A DNA stretch of 32,453 bases, taken from assembly GCF_000425365.1 (NCBI RefSeq), contig NZ_AUDH01000029.1:1-32453 (forward strand), written 5' to 3'. Positions 14,759-22,174 of this stretch are shown here, piece by piece. The first letter of the stretch is position 1, and each line of letters opens with the position of its first letter. The notes below the pieces were generated by a model. That model made no database searches, was not told the DNA's origin, and worked only from the letters and a program-made list of their open reading frames with translations. Source of the stretch: Rubritepida flocculans DSM 14296. Lineage in GTDB: Bacteria > Pseudomonadota > Alphaproteobacteria > Acetobacterales > Acetobacteraceae. The position numbers and the translations under genes are program-made.

Positions 14759-17041
14759 ATGTCCGACCACATCCAGATCGGCGACCTCGCGCCCCGCGTG
14801 CACTACGTGGCGGACGGGGTGCAGACCGCCTTCACCTACCCCTTTCCCATCTTCGAAGCGCGCGACATGCGCGTGCTGGCGAACGGTGTGCCGCTGGCCT
14901 TCGGCTATGTCGTGGAGGGGGCGGGGGAGTCGGAAGGCGGGGTGGTGCGCTTCGACGCGCCGCCGCTCGCCGGCACGCAGATCGCGCTGCTGCGCCGCCT
15001 GCCCATAGACCGCACCACCGACTTCCAGCCCAACGGGCTGCTGCGCGCGAGCACCCTCAACGACGAGCTGGACCGCCAGGTCGCCGCGCTGCAGGAGGTG
15101 CGCGAGGAAGTGCGCGGCGCCGTCCGCGTCTCCGAGGCCGAACCGCCCACGGGCCTCGTGCTGCCGCCGCGCGCGGCCCGGGCGGACAGGCTGCTCGGCT
15201 TCGACTCGCTCGGCAACGTCACCGCCATTCCGCGCGGCGGCGTGATCGCCGCCGCCTTCCAGGGCGCGGTGCCGCGCAGCGTGGAGGACAAGCTCGCCGA
15301 GGTGCTGACGGGGCGCGATTTCGGCGCGGTGGGCGACGGCGTGACCGATGACGGGCCCGCCCTGCAGGCGGCGATGAACGCCGCCGCGGCGGCGGGCAGG
15401 CACCTCGTCATCGGCGAGGGCAGCTTCCGCACCACCATGCCGCTGACCCTGCCCGGCGCCGCAGCGGGGCTGACCATGCGCGGCAGCCTGATCTACGCGG
15501 GCCCGCCCAACACCGCGGCCCTGATCCTCGGCGATGGCGGGGCGGTGCGCAACGCGGCGAAGCTCTACGAGGGGCTGCGCGTGCTCCGCGCCACGATCAG
15601 CGACTGGAGCAACACCGCCGATTGCGGGATCCTGCTGCGCAACCTCGACGCCAGCACCGTCGAGGTGCGCCAGGTCGAGGGCTTCACCGTCGGCATCCGC
15701 ACCCAGGGGCAGGAGCGCGGCTTCGAGGACAGCCAGCTCTTCCTCGGCCGCATCGTCAACAACCGGATCGGCCTCGACATCCACACGCTCACGGCGGCCG
15801 CCTGGAACACCTCGGTGCGGTACTACGGCGGGCATTTCGCCATCGCGAGCTCCGTCCACCCCGACAAGGACCGCTTCGGCGTGCGCTTCTCCGCCGAGCC
15901 GGGCGCCTACATCGCGCACAACCGCCACGTCTTCTTCGGTCCGGCCTTCGAGCTGCAGGCGATCAACCGCCCGGCCATCGTCGGCATCCCCTTCCTCTCG
16001 GAGGTGAGCAGCCGCGCGGTGCTCGTCTACGGGATGCGCATGGAGGGCTGCTCGCCCTTCGTGGCGCGGCACACCGGCGCGGCGCAGGACCATGTCTACG
16101 AGGTGGCCTGGGCGAGCCAGGGCTACCGCGTGGACATCCAGTACACCACGGGCGCGACGCGCGTGGGCGGCGTCGTGCGCGCGCTGCACCAGGCGGCCGC
16201 GCACCGCGAGTTCACCCGCGAGGTGGCCTCGGTTCCCAACCTGCGCGCCGCCGCCTTCCGCTGGACGGCGACGCAGACGGGCTTCGACAAGCTCGCCTGC
16301 CTTTCCAGCAACGTCAGCGGCTCGCCCAGCCATCTCTCGCACTTCGCCTTCCCGGGGCTCGAGAACTACGCGCTGACGAGCCGCGGCGTGGTGCTGCCCG
16401 GCGGCCGGGGCCTCGGCTTCGTGGTGGACGCCCGACGCACGCGCGAGTTCGCCCTGGCGGTGGACGCGGACAACCCGCGCCTCGTGGTGCAGATCTTCGA
16501 CGAGAACATGCTGGTCATCACCGACAGCGCGCCCCACTGGGTGCGCGCCTCGGGCATGTCGCTGCAGTGGAACGCCACCGCGCGCTGGTGGCAGGGCGCG
16601 GCGGACATGACGGATGCGAGCCTGACGCGCCTGCAGACGATCCGCCTCTGGGACACGGTGGCCTACGCCATCATCGGCGTGGCGCGCATCACGTCGGACT
16701 ACGAACTGCGCGCGATGCGGCTGTTCTGCGACCCGTCGGAGTCGCCCTCGCTGCTCTACGGCCTGCCCGACCTGCCGCACGGCGCGCGCGAGCTGCGCGG
16801 CGAGGCGGAGTGGGATCCGCCCGCCGTCGCCGCCGGCGCCAGCGCGCAGATCAACGTGCCCGTCCCGGGCGCCCGGCCGGGCGATTTCTGCCAGGCGGCC
16901 TTCACCCTCTCCACCTCGGGCATGGTGTTCCTCGCGCAGATCGGCGCGCAGGATGTCGTGACCGTCACCGCCTGGAACCGCAGCGGCGCGAGCATAGACC
17001 TCAATCCCGGCACGGTGCGCGTGCGGGTCGTGAAGTCGTGA
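14759..17041 (+). CDS. Tailspike / tail fibre with T7-type anchor and beta-helix domain
   Basis: A 760-residue receptor-binding protein. Residues 1-120 match the T7 gp17 N-terminal anchor (YVADGVQTAFTYPFPIFEA, GTQIALLRRLPIDRTTDFQ, STLNDELDRQVAALQEVREE), which docks on the tail. At about 185-202 follows GRDFGAVGDGVTDDGPAL, the signature of pectate-lyase-like right-handed beta-helix proteins, and repeated short strands extend to about residue 560. The C-terminal 150 residues form a separate beta domain, perhaps for trimerisation. Such spikes often cut surface polysaccharide; acidic residues that would do so cannot be picked out. Its stop overlaps the GTG start of the next gene. Confidence 0.9.
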   Translation: MSDHIQIGDLAPRVHYVADGVQTAFTYPFPIFEARDMRVLANGVPLAFGYVVEGAGESEGGVVRFDAPPLAGTQIALLRRLPIDRTTDFQPNGLLRASTLNDELDRQVAALQEVREEVRGAVRVSEAEPPTGLVLPPRAARADRLLGFDSLGNVTAIPRGGVIAAAFQGAVPRSVEDKLAEVLTGRDFGAVGDGVTDDGPALQAAMNAAAAAGRHLVIGEGSFRTTMPLTLPGAAAGLTMRGSLIYAGPPNTAALILGDGGAVRNAAKLYEGLRVLRATISDWSNTADCGILLRNLDASTVEVRQVEGFTVGIRTQGQERGFEDSQLFLGRIVNNRIGLDIHTLTAAAWNTSVRYYGGHFAIASSVHPDKDRFGVRFSAEPGAYIAHNRHVFFGPAFELQAINRPAIVGIPFLSEVSSRAVLVYGMRMEGCSPFVARHTGAAQDHVYEVAWASQGYRVDIQYTTGATRVGGVVRALHQAAAHREFTREVASVPNLRAAAFRWTATQTGFDKLACLSSNVSGSPSHLSHFAFPGLENYALTSRGVVLPGGRGLGFVVDARRTREFALAVDADNPRLVVQIFDENMLVITDSAPHWVRASGMSLQWNATARWWQGAADMTDASLTRLQTIRLWDTVAYAIIGVARITSDYELRAMRLFCDPSESPSLLYGLPDLPHGARELRGEAEWDPPAVAAGASAQINVPVPGARPGDFCQAAFTLSTSGMVFLAQIGAQDVVTVTAWNRSGASIDLNPGTVRVRVVKS

Positions 17042-17355
17042 GCCGGCGACGCCCGAAGGGTTTCGGCATCAGGCTGACGGAGACGGTGGCGGAGGTGGCC
17101 GCGGATTATCTCGGCTTCCTGCGCGCCGCGCGCGGCGCCGAGCCGGAGGACGCCAAGGCCTTCGCCGCGCGCCACGCCGCCGCCAAGGCCGCGCTCGCGC
17201 ATCTCGAACAGCTCATCAAGCTCGCCGCGAGCTGCGACGCGGAAGCCGCCGAGCGCCTCTGCGGCAGCGAGGCCTCGCTCGCCGAATGCCGCGCGCTGAT
17301 GCCCGAGAAGGATGCAACGGAGGAGAAAGGGAATGACGAAGGAGGGGCCGGCTGA
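17038..17355 (+). CDS. Putative small terminase subunit
   Basis: A 105-residue protein starting with GTG in the GTGA overlap with the tailspike stop. It overlaps the start of the large terminase gene by 23 bases. N-terminal RRRPKGFGIRLTETVAEVAA is followed by helices (ADYLGFLRAARGAEPEDAKA, AKAALAHLEQLIKLAASCD) and a charged tail with MPEKDATEEKGNDEGGAG. It has no recognisable HTH. The call as small terminase, which recognises DNA for packaging, rests on position, size, helical nature and tight coupling to the large subunit; it may instead be an unrelated late protein. Confidence 0.6.
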   Translation: MSRRRPKGFGIRLTETVAEVAADYLGFLRAARGAEPEDAKAFAARHAAAKAALAHLEQLIKLAASCDAEAAERLCGSEASLAECRALMPEKDATEEKGNDEGGAG

Positions 17356-18754
17356 CCTCCAGGAATTCGTCTGGATCTGGAACCGCCGCCACGGGCAGCG
17401 CACACCCGCCGTGCATCGGCGCATCCTGCGCTGGATGGAGGCGGAGGCGCCCGCGCGGCGGCTGCTGCTCATGGCCTTCCGCGGCTGCGGCAAGTCCACG
17501 CTCATGGCGCTGTTCTGCGCCTGGTCGCTCTACCGGCGGCCGGATCTGCGCATCCTCGTGCTCGCGGCCGAGCAGTCGCTCGCGGCGAAACTGGTGGGCC
17601 ACACGCGCCGGATTCTGGAGCGCCATCCGCTCTGCGCGCATCTCCTGCCCGAGGGCGTGGAGGGCTGGGCGACGGACCGCTTCACCGTCGCCCGCGATGC
17701 GCCCCTGCGCGACCCCTCCATGCTCGCACAGGGGCTCGGCGGCAACATCACGGGCATGCGCGCCGACATGATCCTCTGCGACGACGTGGAGGTTCCGGGC
17801 AACTGCGACACGCCGGGCAAGCGCGCGGAGCTGCGCGAGCGGCTGGCCGAGGCGGAGTTCATCCTCACGCCCGGCGGGCTGATCCTCTACGCGGGCACGC
17901 CGCACACGGAGGAGAGCCTCTACCGGGAGGGGGACGATTTCCTCTCCGGCTATCGTCGCCTCGTCGTGCCCATCCTCGACGCCGAAGGCCGCAGCGCCTG
18001 GCCCGAGCGCTTCGACGAGGAGGCGATCGCCGCGCTGCGCCGCCGGGTGGGGCCCGTCCGCTTCGCCCGGCAGATGATGCTGCAGCCCGTGCCGGCCGCG
18101 GCCGCGCGGCTCGATCCCGCGCTGCTGCTGCCCTATGCGGAGGAGACGGAATACCGCGAGGCCAACGGCCGCGCGCAGCTCTGGCTGCTCGGCCGGCGCA
18201 TGGTCTCGGGCGGCGGCTACTGGGATCCCTCCTACGGCCGCGAACAGGGCGGCGACGGCTCGGTGCTCGCCGCCGGCTATTGCGATGCGGAGAACCACCA
18301 TTTCCTGCATCGCGTCGCCTGGATCACCCAGCGCCCCGACGCGCCGGAGGACCCGGCCACGCAGCAATGCCGCGCCGTGGCGCGCATTGCGGGCGAGCTG
18401 CACCTGCCCGTGCTGCGCGTGGAGACGAACGGGCTCGGCCGCTTCCTGCCCGCCCTGCTGAAGCGGGAGATGGCGCGCCAGGGCGTGGCCTGCGCGGTGA
18501 TCGAGCACGTGAACCGGCGGCCCAAGGCGGAGCGCATCCTCGCCGCCTTCGACCCGCTGCTCGCCGCGCGGCGGCTGCATGTGCAGGAGTCGGTGCTGCG
18601 CACCCCCTTCGCGCGCGAGATGGCGGAATGGCGCCCCGACGCGAAGGGCGCGCGGGACGACGCGCTGGACGCGGCGGCGGGCGTGATCCTGGCCGAGCCG
18701 GTGCGCCTGCCCGCCCTGCCGCCCAGGTCCCCGCGCCCCGCCTGGCGCGGCTAG
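17333..18754 (+). CDS. Phage terminase large subunit
   Basis: A 473-residue packaging motor and nuclease. The ATPase has a Walker A-type loop AFRGCGKSTLMA (residues 48-59), a Walker B strand MILCDDVE (146-153) and a coupling motif LILYAGTPHTEE (183-194). The C-terminal RNase H-like nuclease carries Asp 298 in GYWDPSYGREQGGDGS, Glu 364 in LRVETNGLGRF and the DDALDA acid cluster at 442-447, so both activities look intact. Length and motif order fit T7 gp19-type enzymes. The ATG at 17333 with a strong GGAGGAGAAAGG upstream was chosen. Its TAG stop overlaps that of a gene on the opposite strand. Confidence 0.95.
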   Translation: MTKEGPADLQEFVWIWNRRHGQRTPAVHRRILRWMEAEAPARRLLLMAFRGCGKSTLMALFCAWSLYRRPDLRILVLAAEQSLAAKLVGHTRRILERHPLCAHLLPEGVEGWATDRFTVARDAPLRDPSMLAQGLGGNITGMRADMILCDDVEVPGNCDTPGKRAELRERLAEAEFILTPGGLILYAGTPHTEESLYREGDDFLSGYRRLVVPILDAEGRSAWPERFDEEAIAALRRRVGPVRFARQMMLQPVPAAAARLDPALLLPYAEETEYREANGRAQLWLLGRRMVSGGGYWDPSYGREQGGDGSVLAAGYCDAENHHFLHRVAWITQRPDAPEDPATQQCRAVARIAGELHLPVLRVETNGLGRFLPALLKREMARQGVACAVIEHVNRRPKAERILAAFDPLLAARRLHVQESVLRTPFAREMAEWRPDAKGARDDALDAAAGVILAEPVRLPALPPRSPRPAWRG

Positions 18755-18972
18755 GCCCGCCGCCGCTTGAGGATCTCGCTCGCGTGGCGCGCCACGCCCT
18801 CGCCGGTGATGGCGAAGCTGCCATCGGCGCGGCGCACGGCCCAGCCCCTGCGCGCGAGGCGCTCCAGGCAGGGCTGGTCGGCGAGGCCCGAGGGCCGCCC
18901 GGCGGGCCCCACCAGCGTCAGCCGGTGCAGCGCCGAGCGGCAGCAGGTTTCCAGATACGGCTCATTCCACAT
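18751..18972 (-). CDS. Small putative winged-helix DNA-binding protein
   Basis: A 73-residue basic protein on the opposite strand to the whole phage block. MWNEPYLETCCRSALHRLTL is followed by PSGLADQPCLERLARRGWAV and DGSFAITGEGVARHASEIL. A helix, helix, then a hairpin with F-x-I-T-x-x-G and a last helix is the outline of a small winged-helix domain, but there is no firm family match. Its stop (CTA on the plus strand) shares bases with the terminase stop. The start at 18972 lacks a clear ribosome-binding site; a longer form from 19053 is less likely. It diverges from the lysis genes across 70 bases containing a palindrome, which hints at a repressor role. Confidence 0.6.
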   Translation of the reverse strand: MWNEPYLETCCRSALHRLTLVGPAGRPSGLADQPCLERLARRGWAVRRADGSFAITGEGVARHASEILKRRRA

Positions 18973-18994
18973 CCGATCGTCCAAGGCCCCCTTC

Positions 18995-19016
18995 AGACCC
19001 CCGCTGTGTGGGGTCT
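18995..19016. promoter_or_regulatory. Palindrome between divergent genes, possible operator
   Basis: AGACCCC at 18995-19001 and its exact complement GGGGTCT at 19010-19016, 8 bases apart, in the 70-base gap between the opposite-strand small protein and the membrane protein gene. It is not followed by a T-tract, so an operator is more likely than a terminator. Binding is inferred only. Confidence 0.35.
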
Positions 19017-19042
19017 CGTCGCCCGCAGCGCAAGGAGATCCC

Positions 19043-19339
19043 ATGTTCGCCATCGACCCCGGCCTTCTGTGGTGGCTCGTGATCGCCGAGGCGCCGATGC
19101 TGGTCAGCGTCTATTGGATGCTGCACGGCATCCGGCGCGATCTCGACCGGCCGAGCGCCCGCCCGCCCGACGGGCTGGAGCGCACCCGCGAGGATCTGGC
19201 CGGCTTCAAGCTGGAGGTGGCGCGCACCTACGTTCCCCTCTCGCTGATCCGCGAGGTGGACCGCCGACTGACCGAGCAGCTCCTGCGCATCGAGGAGAAG
19301 CTCGAGGAGATGCGCCGCCAGCAGGAGAACCGCCGATGA
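19043..19339 (+). CDS. Single-span membrane protein of the lysis module (holin or inner spanin-like)
   Basis: A 98-residue protein with one hydrophobic segment (residues about 8-27, LLWWLVIAEAPMLVSVYWML). It is followed by a charged region with DLAGFKLEVARTYVPLSLI and a C-terminal coiled coil (REVDRRLTEQLLRIEEKLEE). This is the layout of Rz-type inner spanins and of some small holins; which of the two cannot be told. It directly precedes, and overlaps by ATGA, the endolysin gene, which lacks a signal peptide and would need such a membrane partner. The ATG at 19043 has AGGAG about 6 bases upstream. Confidence 0.75.
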   Translation: MFAIDPGLLWWLVIAEAPMLVSVYWMLHGIRRDLDRPSARPPDGLERTREDLAGFKLEVARTYVPLSLIREVDRRLTEQLLRIEEKLEEMRRQQENRR

Positions 19340-19809
19340 TCGCCCCCGACAGGCTGCCCGCGCGCGACGCCGCGGCCGAGCTGCTCGCGCGCGTGCTCTA
19401 CGCCGAGGCCGGGGAACGCCCGGTGCGCGCCATCGAGGCGCTGGCCGCCCTCGCCCTGAACCGCGCCCGGGCGGTGCGCGCCTGCCCCGCCGCCGCGCTG
19501 CGCTACGCGGGCGGGGCGACGCCCGCGAGCCTGCCGCGCGCGGTGATCGCCGTGCTGCGCGCGCCCTTCCAGTTCCCGACGCGCCACCCGCGCCACCCCG
19601 CCCATGCGCGCTTCGCCGCCCCGCCGCCGGGCGACCCCGCGCTCGCGGTGTGCCGGCGCATCGCCGGCCGGGCGCTCGGCGGCGCGCTGCCGGACGCGAC
19701 GGGCGGCGCCCTGCTCTGGCACGACGAGACGCGCCTGCCCCGCTGGGCCCTGGGCCGCCTGCCCAGCGCCGCCATCGGCGGCCTCGTCTTCTACCCCGAG
19801 CCGGGCTGA
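19336..19809 (+). CDS. Cell-wall hydrolase, SleB/Hydrolase_2 type endolysin
   Basis: A 157-residue peptidoglycan hydrolase. ARVLYAEAGERPVRAIEALA and ALALNRAR form the first SleB-type motif, with the Glu in YAEAGER the likely catalytic acid. The ending GGALLWHDETRLPRWALG is a variant of the usual G-A-T-x-F-H / P-x-W motif. The substrate would be the glycan strand of the cell wall during host lysis. There is no signal peptide, so export depends on a holin. It begins in an ATGA overlap with the membrane protein gene and is the last recognisable gene of the phage block. Confidence 0.87.
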   Translation: MIAPDRLPARDAAAELLARVLYAEAGERPVRAIEALAALALNRARAVRACPAAALRYAGGATPASLPRAVIAVLRAPFQFPTRHPRHPAHARFAAPPPGDPALAVCRRIAGRALGGALPDATGGALLWHDETRLPRWALGRLPSAAIGGLVFYPEPG

Positions 19810-19823
19810 GCTACAGGCCGCGC

Positions 19824-20180
19824 ATGGAGGCGATGATCTACACCCTGGTGCGCGGCGCGGACTGGCGCGAGGCCCGGCGCCTCGGCGCCTATCACGGCAG
19901 CGCCGACGACCGGCGCGACGGCTTCCTGCACTTCTCCACCGCCGCGCAGCTTCGCGCCACGGCGGCGAAGCACCGCCGGGGCGAGGCCGATCTCTGGATG
20001 ATCGAGGCCGAGGCCGCCGCGCTCGGCGAGGCGCTGCGCTGGGAGCCGGCGGCGGGCGGCTCGCGCCCCGGTCTCTTTCCCCACCTCTACGCGCCGCTGC
20101 CGCTGTCGGCCGTCCGCCGCGCCCTGCACGCGCCGCTGGGCGAGGACGGGCGTCACGTCTTTCCGCCCGACATCCCCTGA
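19824..20180 (+). CDS. DUF952 domain protein
   Basis: A 118-residue protein of the DUF952 family. The signature is complete: MIYTLVRGADWREARRLGAY at the start, DGFLHFSTAAQLRATAAKH with the conserved His, then DLWMIEAEAAALGEALRWEP and FPHLYAPLPLSAV. The biochemical role is unknown. The start may be 19824 or the ATG at 19833, since family members usually begin MIY; neither has an ideal ribosome-binding site. It follows the endolysin gene by 14 bases but is a common chromosomal gene, so it marks the return to host DNA. Its end overlaps the end of the convergent transporter gene by 28 bases. Confidence 0.9.
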   Translation: MEAMIYTLVRGADWREARRLGAYHGSADDRRDGFLHFSTAAQLRATAAKHRRGEADLWMIEAEAAALGEALRWEPAAGGSRPGLFPHLYAPLPLSAVRRALHAPLGEDGRHVFPPDIP

Positions 20181-21037
20181 CGTTCGCGCGCGGCGCGCGC
20201 CACCGCGCGCTCGCTCATCACGCAGGCCAGCACCACCACCGCGCCGCCCAGCAGCACCTCGAGGCCCGGCGCATTGCCGAAGACCAGCAGGTCCAGCGTC
20301 ACGGACCAGGGCAGGGCGATGAACTCGAAGGGGGCGAGCCGCGCGGGGCTGGCGTGGCGGAAGGCGAGCGCAAGCAGAATCGTGGCCGCCCCGGCCAGCA
20401 CGCCGTTGGAGAGGAAGCGCGCCCAGGCCTCCGCATCCGGCGCCACCCAATGCAGGCCGGCGAAGGGCGCGGTGGCCAGCAGGCCGAACAGCGACGGCCA
20501 GAACACGAGCCGCGCGATCCCCGGCTCGCCGCGCAGCCCGCGGTTGACGGTGATGTTGATCGCGTAGCACAGCGTGCCGAGCAGCGCGCAGGCGAAGCCG
20601 AAGACCGAGCCCCCTTGGCCGAGCTGCGGCCAGAGCGCCAGCATCACCCCGCCGAACCCCACCCCCGACCACAGCCAGGCCGCGCGCGGCACGCGCTCGC
20701 GCAGGAAGAGGGCGGCCATCACCAGCGTCATGAAGGGCGCGGTGAAGAAGACCAGATAGCCGTCGGCCAGCGGCAGGTGGCGGAAGGCGAGGAAGAACAG
20801 CACGCCGGAGAAGAGCATCGCCACCGCGCGCAGCCCGTGCAGGAAGGGGTGCGCTGTGGCCAGCGGCCCGCCCAGCCCGCGCGCCGCCGCGCGCAGCAGG
20901 AACAGCAGCAGCAGCAGCGTGGCGTGGCGCAGGAAGATGGCCTGCGCCGCGCTGTGCTCCGCCGACAGGATCTTGCTGTTCGCATCCAGGATGCCGAACA
21001 GGCCGATGCCGGCCATCAGCATCGCCGGGCCCTTCAC
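20153..21037 (-). CDS. DMT-family (EamA) transporter
   Basis: A 294-residue inner-membrane protein with about ten hydrophobic helices in two EamA repeats (residues about 8-140 and 150-285). Typical text is GILDANSKIL in helix 1, FLAFRHLPLADGYLVFFTAP, ALFLRERVPRAAWLWSGVGF and a second-half ALAFRHASPARLAPFEFIAL. Members export or import small metabolites; the substrate cannot be predicted. The GTG at 21037 was chosen because GAGGGGA lies about 8 bases upstream, whereas ATGs at 21022 and 21016 have no such site. It diverges from pyrD across a 90-base region. Confidence 0.9.
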   Translation of the reverse strand: MKGPAMLMAGIGLFGILDANSKILSAEHSAAQAIFLRHATLLLLLFLLRAAARGLGGPLATAHPFLHGLRAVAMLFSGVLFFLAFRHLPLADGYLVFFTAPFMTLVMAALFLRERVPRAAWLWSGVGFGGVMLALWPQLGQGGSVFGFACALLGTLCYAINITVNRGLRGEPGIARLVFWPSLFGLLATAPFAGLHWVAPDAEAWARFLSNGVLAGAATILLALAFRHASPARLAPFEFIALPWSVTLDLLVFGNAPGLEVLLGGAVVVLACVMSERAVARAARERQGMSGGKT

Positions 21038-21127
21038 CGCCGCTTTCCCCTCGCCGTGTGAGGCCCCTCCTGTCGGGCGGCGGGGAGGCTGTGTCAACGC
21101 GCGCTTTGCCGCTATGCAGCGCCCGCC

Positions 21128-22174
21128 ATGACGCCCGCCCTCGCTTCCGCCGCCATGCCCCTGCTGCGCCTGATGGACGCCGAGGCGGCGCACGGCCTCG
21201 CCCTGCGCGCCCTGGCGCTCGGCCTCGCGGGCCGCGACGAGGCGCCGGACCCGCCCTCCCTCGCCATCCGGGCGATGGGGCTTTCCTTCCGCAACCCGAT
21301 CGGCCTCGCGGCCGGCTTCGACAAGGACGCGGTGGCGGTGCTGCCGCTGCTGCGCCTGGGCTTCGGCTTCGTCGAGGCCGGCACCGTCACGCCGCGCCCG
21401 CAGCCGGGCAACCCGCGCCCGCGCCTGTTCCGCCTGACGGAGGACCGCGCGGTGATCAACCGCATGGGCTTCAACAACGCCGGGCTCGAGGCCTGTCTCG
21501 CGCGGCTCGCCGCGCTGCCGCGCCCGCTGCCCGGCGTGCTCGGCGCGAATGTGGGCGTGAACAAGGAAGGGGCCGATCCGGAGCGCGACTACCCCATGCT
21601 CTGCCGCGCCCTCGCGCCGCATGCGGACTATGTGACCATCAACATCTCCTCGCCCAACACGCCGGGGCTGCGCGACCTGCAGGGCGAGGAGCGGCTCGCC
21701 GCCATCCTCGCCGCGGTGGACCCGCCCGGCCTCGGGCGGCCCGTGCTGGTGAAGCTCGCGCCCGATCTCGCGGAGGAGGCCTTGGGCCCCGTCGTCGAGG
21801 TCTGCGTGCGCGCGGGTGTCGCGGGGCTCATCGTCTCCAACACCACGCTGGCGCGGCCCGCTTCGCTGCGCTCGCCGCACCGGGGCGAGGCGGGCGGGCT
21901 GTCGGGCGCGCCGCTTTTCGGCCCCTCGACCGAGATGCTGCGCCGCGCGCATCGCCTCGCGCGCGGGCGGCTCGTGCTGATCGGCGCGGGCGGCGTGGCG
22001 AGCGGGGCCGAGGCCTATGCGAAGATCCGCGCCGGCGCCTCGCTCGTGCAGCTCTACACGGGCTTCGCCTATGGCGGGCCCGCGCTGATCGGGCGCATCA
22101 AGCGCGAACTTGCTGAATGCCTGGCGCGCGACGGCTTCGCGCGGGTGAGCGATGCGGTGGGGGTGGAGTCGTGA
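21128..22174 (+). CDS. pyrD: Dihydroorotate dehydrogenase (quinone), PyrD
   Basis: A 348-residue class 2 enzyme of pyrimidine biosynthesis that oxidises dihydroorotate to orotate with FMN and passes electrons to quinone at the inner membrane. The N-terminal helical part (PLLRLMDAEAAHGLALRALA) is the class 2 membrane-association domain. Hallmarks are NPIGLAAGFDKDAVAVLPLL, GFGFVEAGTVTPRPQPGNPR, NRMGFNNAG, the catalytic Ser region TINISSPNTPGLRDLQG, IVSNTT and the FMN phosphate site GAGGVASGAEAYAKIRAGAS. The stop overlaps the GTG start of the HAD hydrolase gene, so the two form an operon. Confidence 0.97.
   Translation: MTPALASAAMPLLRLMDAEAAHGLALRALALGLAGRDEAPDPPSLAIRAMGLSFRNPIGLAAGFDKDAVAVLPLLRLGFGFVEAGTVTPRPQPGNPRPRLFRLTEDRAVINRMGFNNAGLEACLARLAALPRPLPGVLGANVGVNKEGADPERDYPMLCRALAPHADYVTINISSPNTPGLRDLQGEERLAAILAAVDPPGLGRPVLVKLAPDLAEEALGPVVEVCVRAGVAGLIVSNTTLARPASLRSPHRGEAGGLSGAPLFGPSTEMLRRAHRLARGRLVLIGAGGVASGAEAYAKIRAGASLVQLYTGFAYGGPALIGRIKRELAECLARDGFARVSDAVGVES

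Larger units (their letters stand above)
7095..19809 (+). mobile_element. Reduced podovirus-like prophage or GTA-like cassette
   Basis: A 12.7 kb block holding head (portal, scaffold, capsid), short tail (two tubular proteins, internal protein, tailspike), packaging (terminase) and lysis (membrane protein, endolysin) genes. The order portal, scaffold, capsid, tail tubes, internal protein, fibre, small and large terminase is that of T7-type phages. Genes for DNA replication, integration and lysogeny are absent. All reading frames are intact. This profile fits a domesticated, vertically kept particle-making cassette or the late half of a split prophage; which one cannot be decided from the sequence alone. 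Whether the two genes at 7095 and 7526 belong to it is uncertain. Confidence 0.8.

Noticed and set aside
14633-16780. A 715-codon open frame on the minus strand opposite the tailspike gene
   Set aside because: Same composition artefact; the tailspike frame has clear domain signatures.
21038-21952. In-frame N-terminal extension of the DMT transporter gene to 21952
   Set aside because: The extension is antisense to pyrD and lacks any transporter or signal sequence; the GTG at 21037 has a proper ribosome-binding site.
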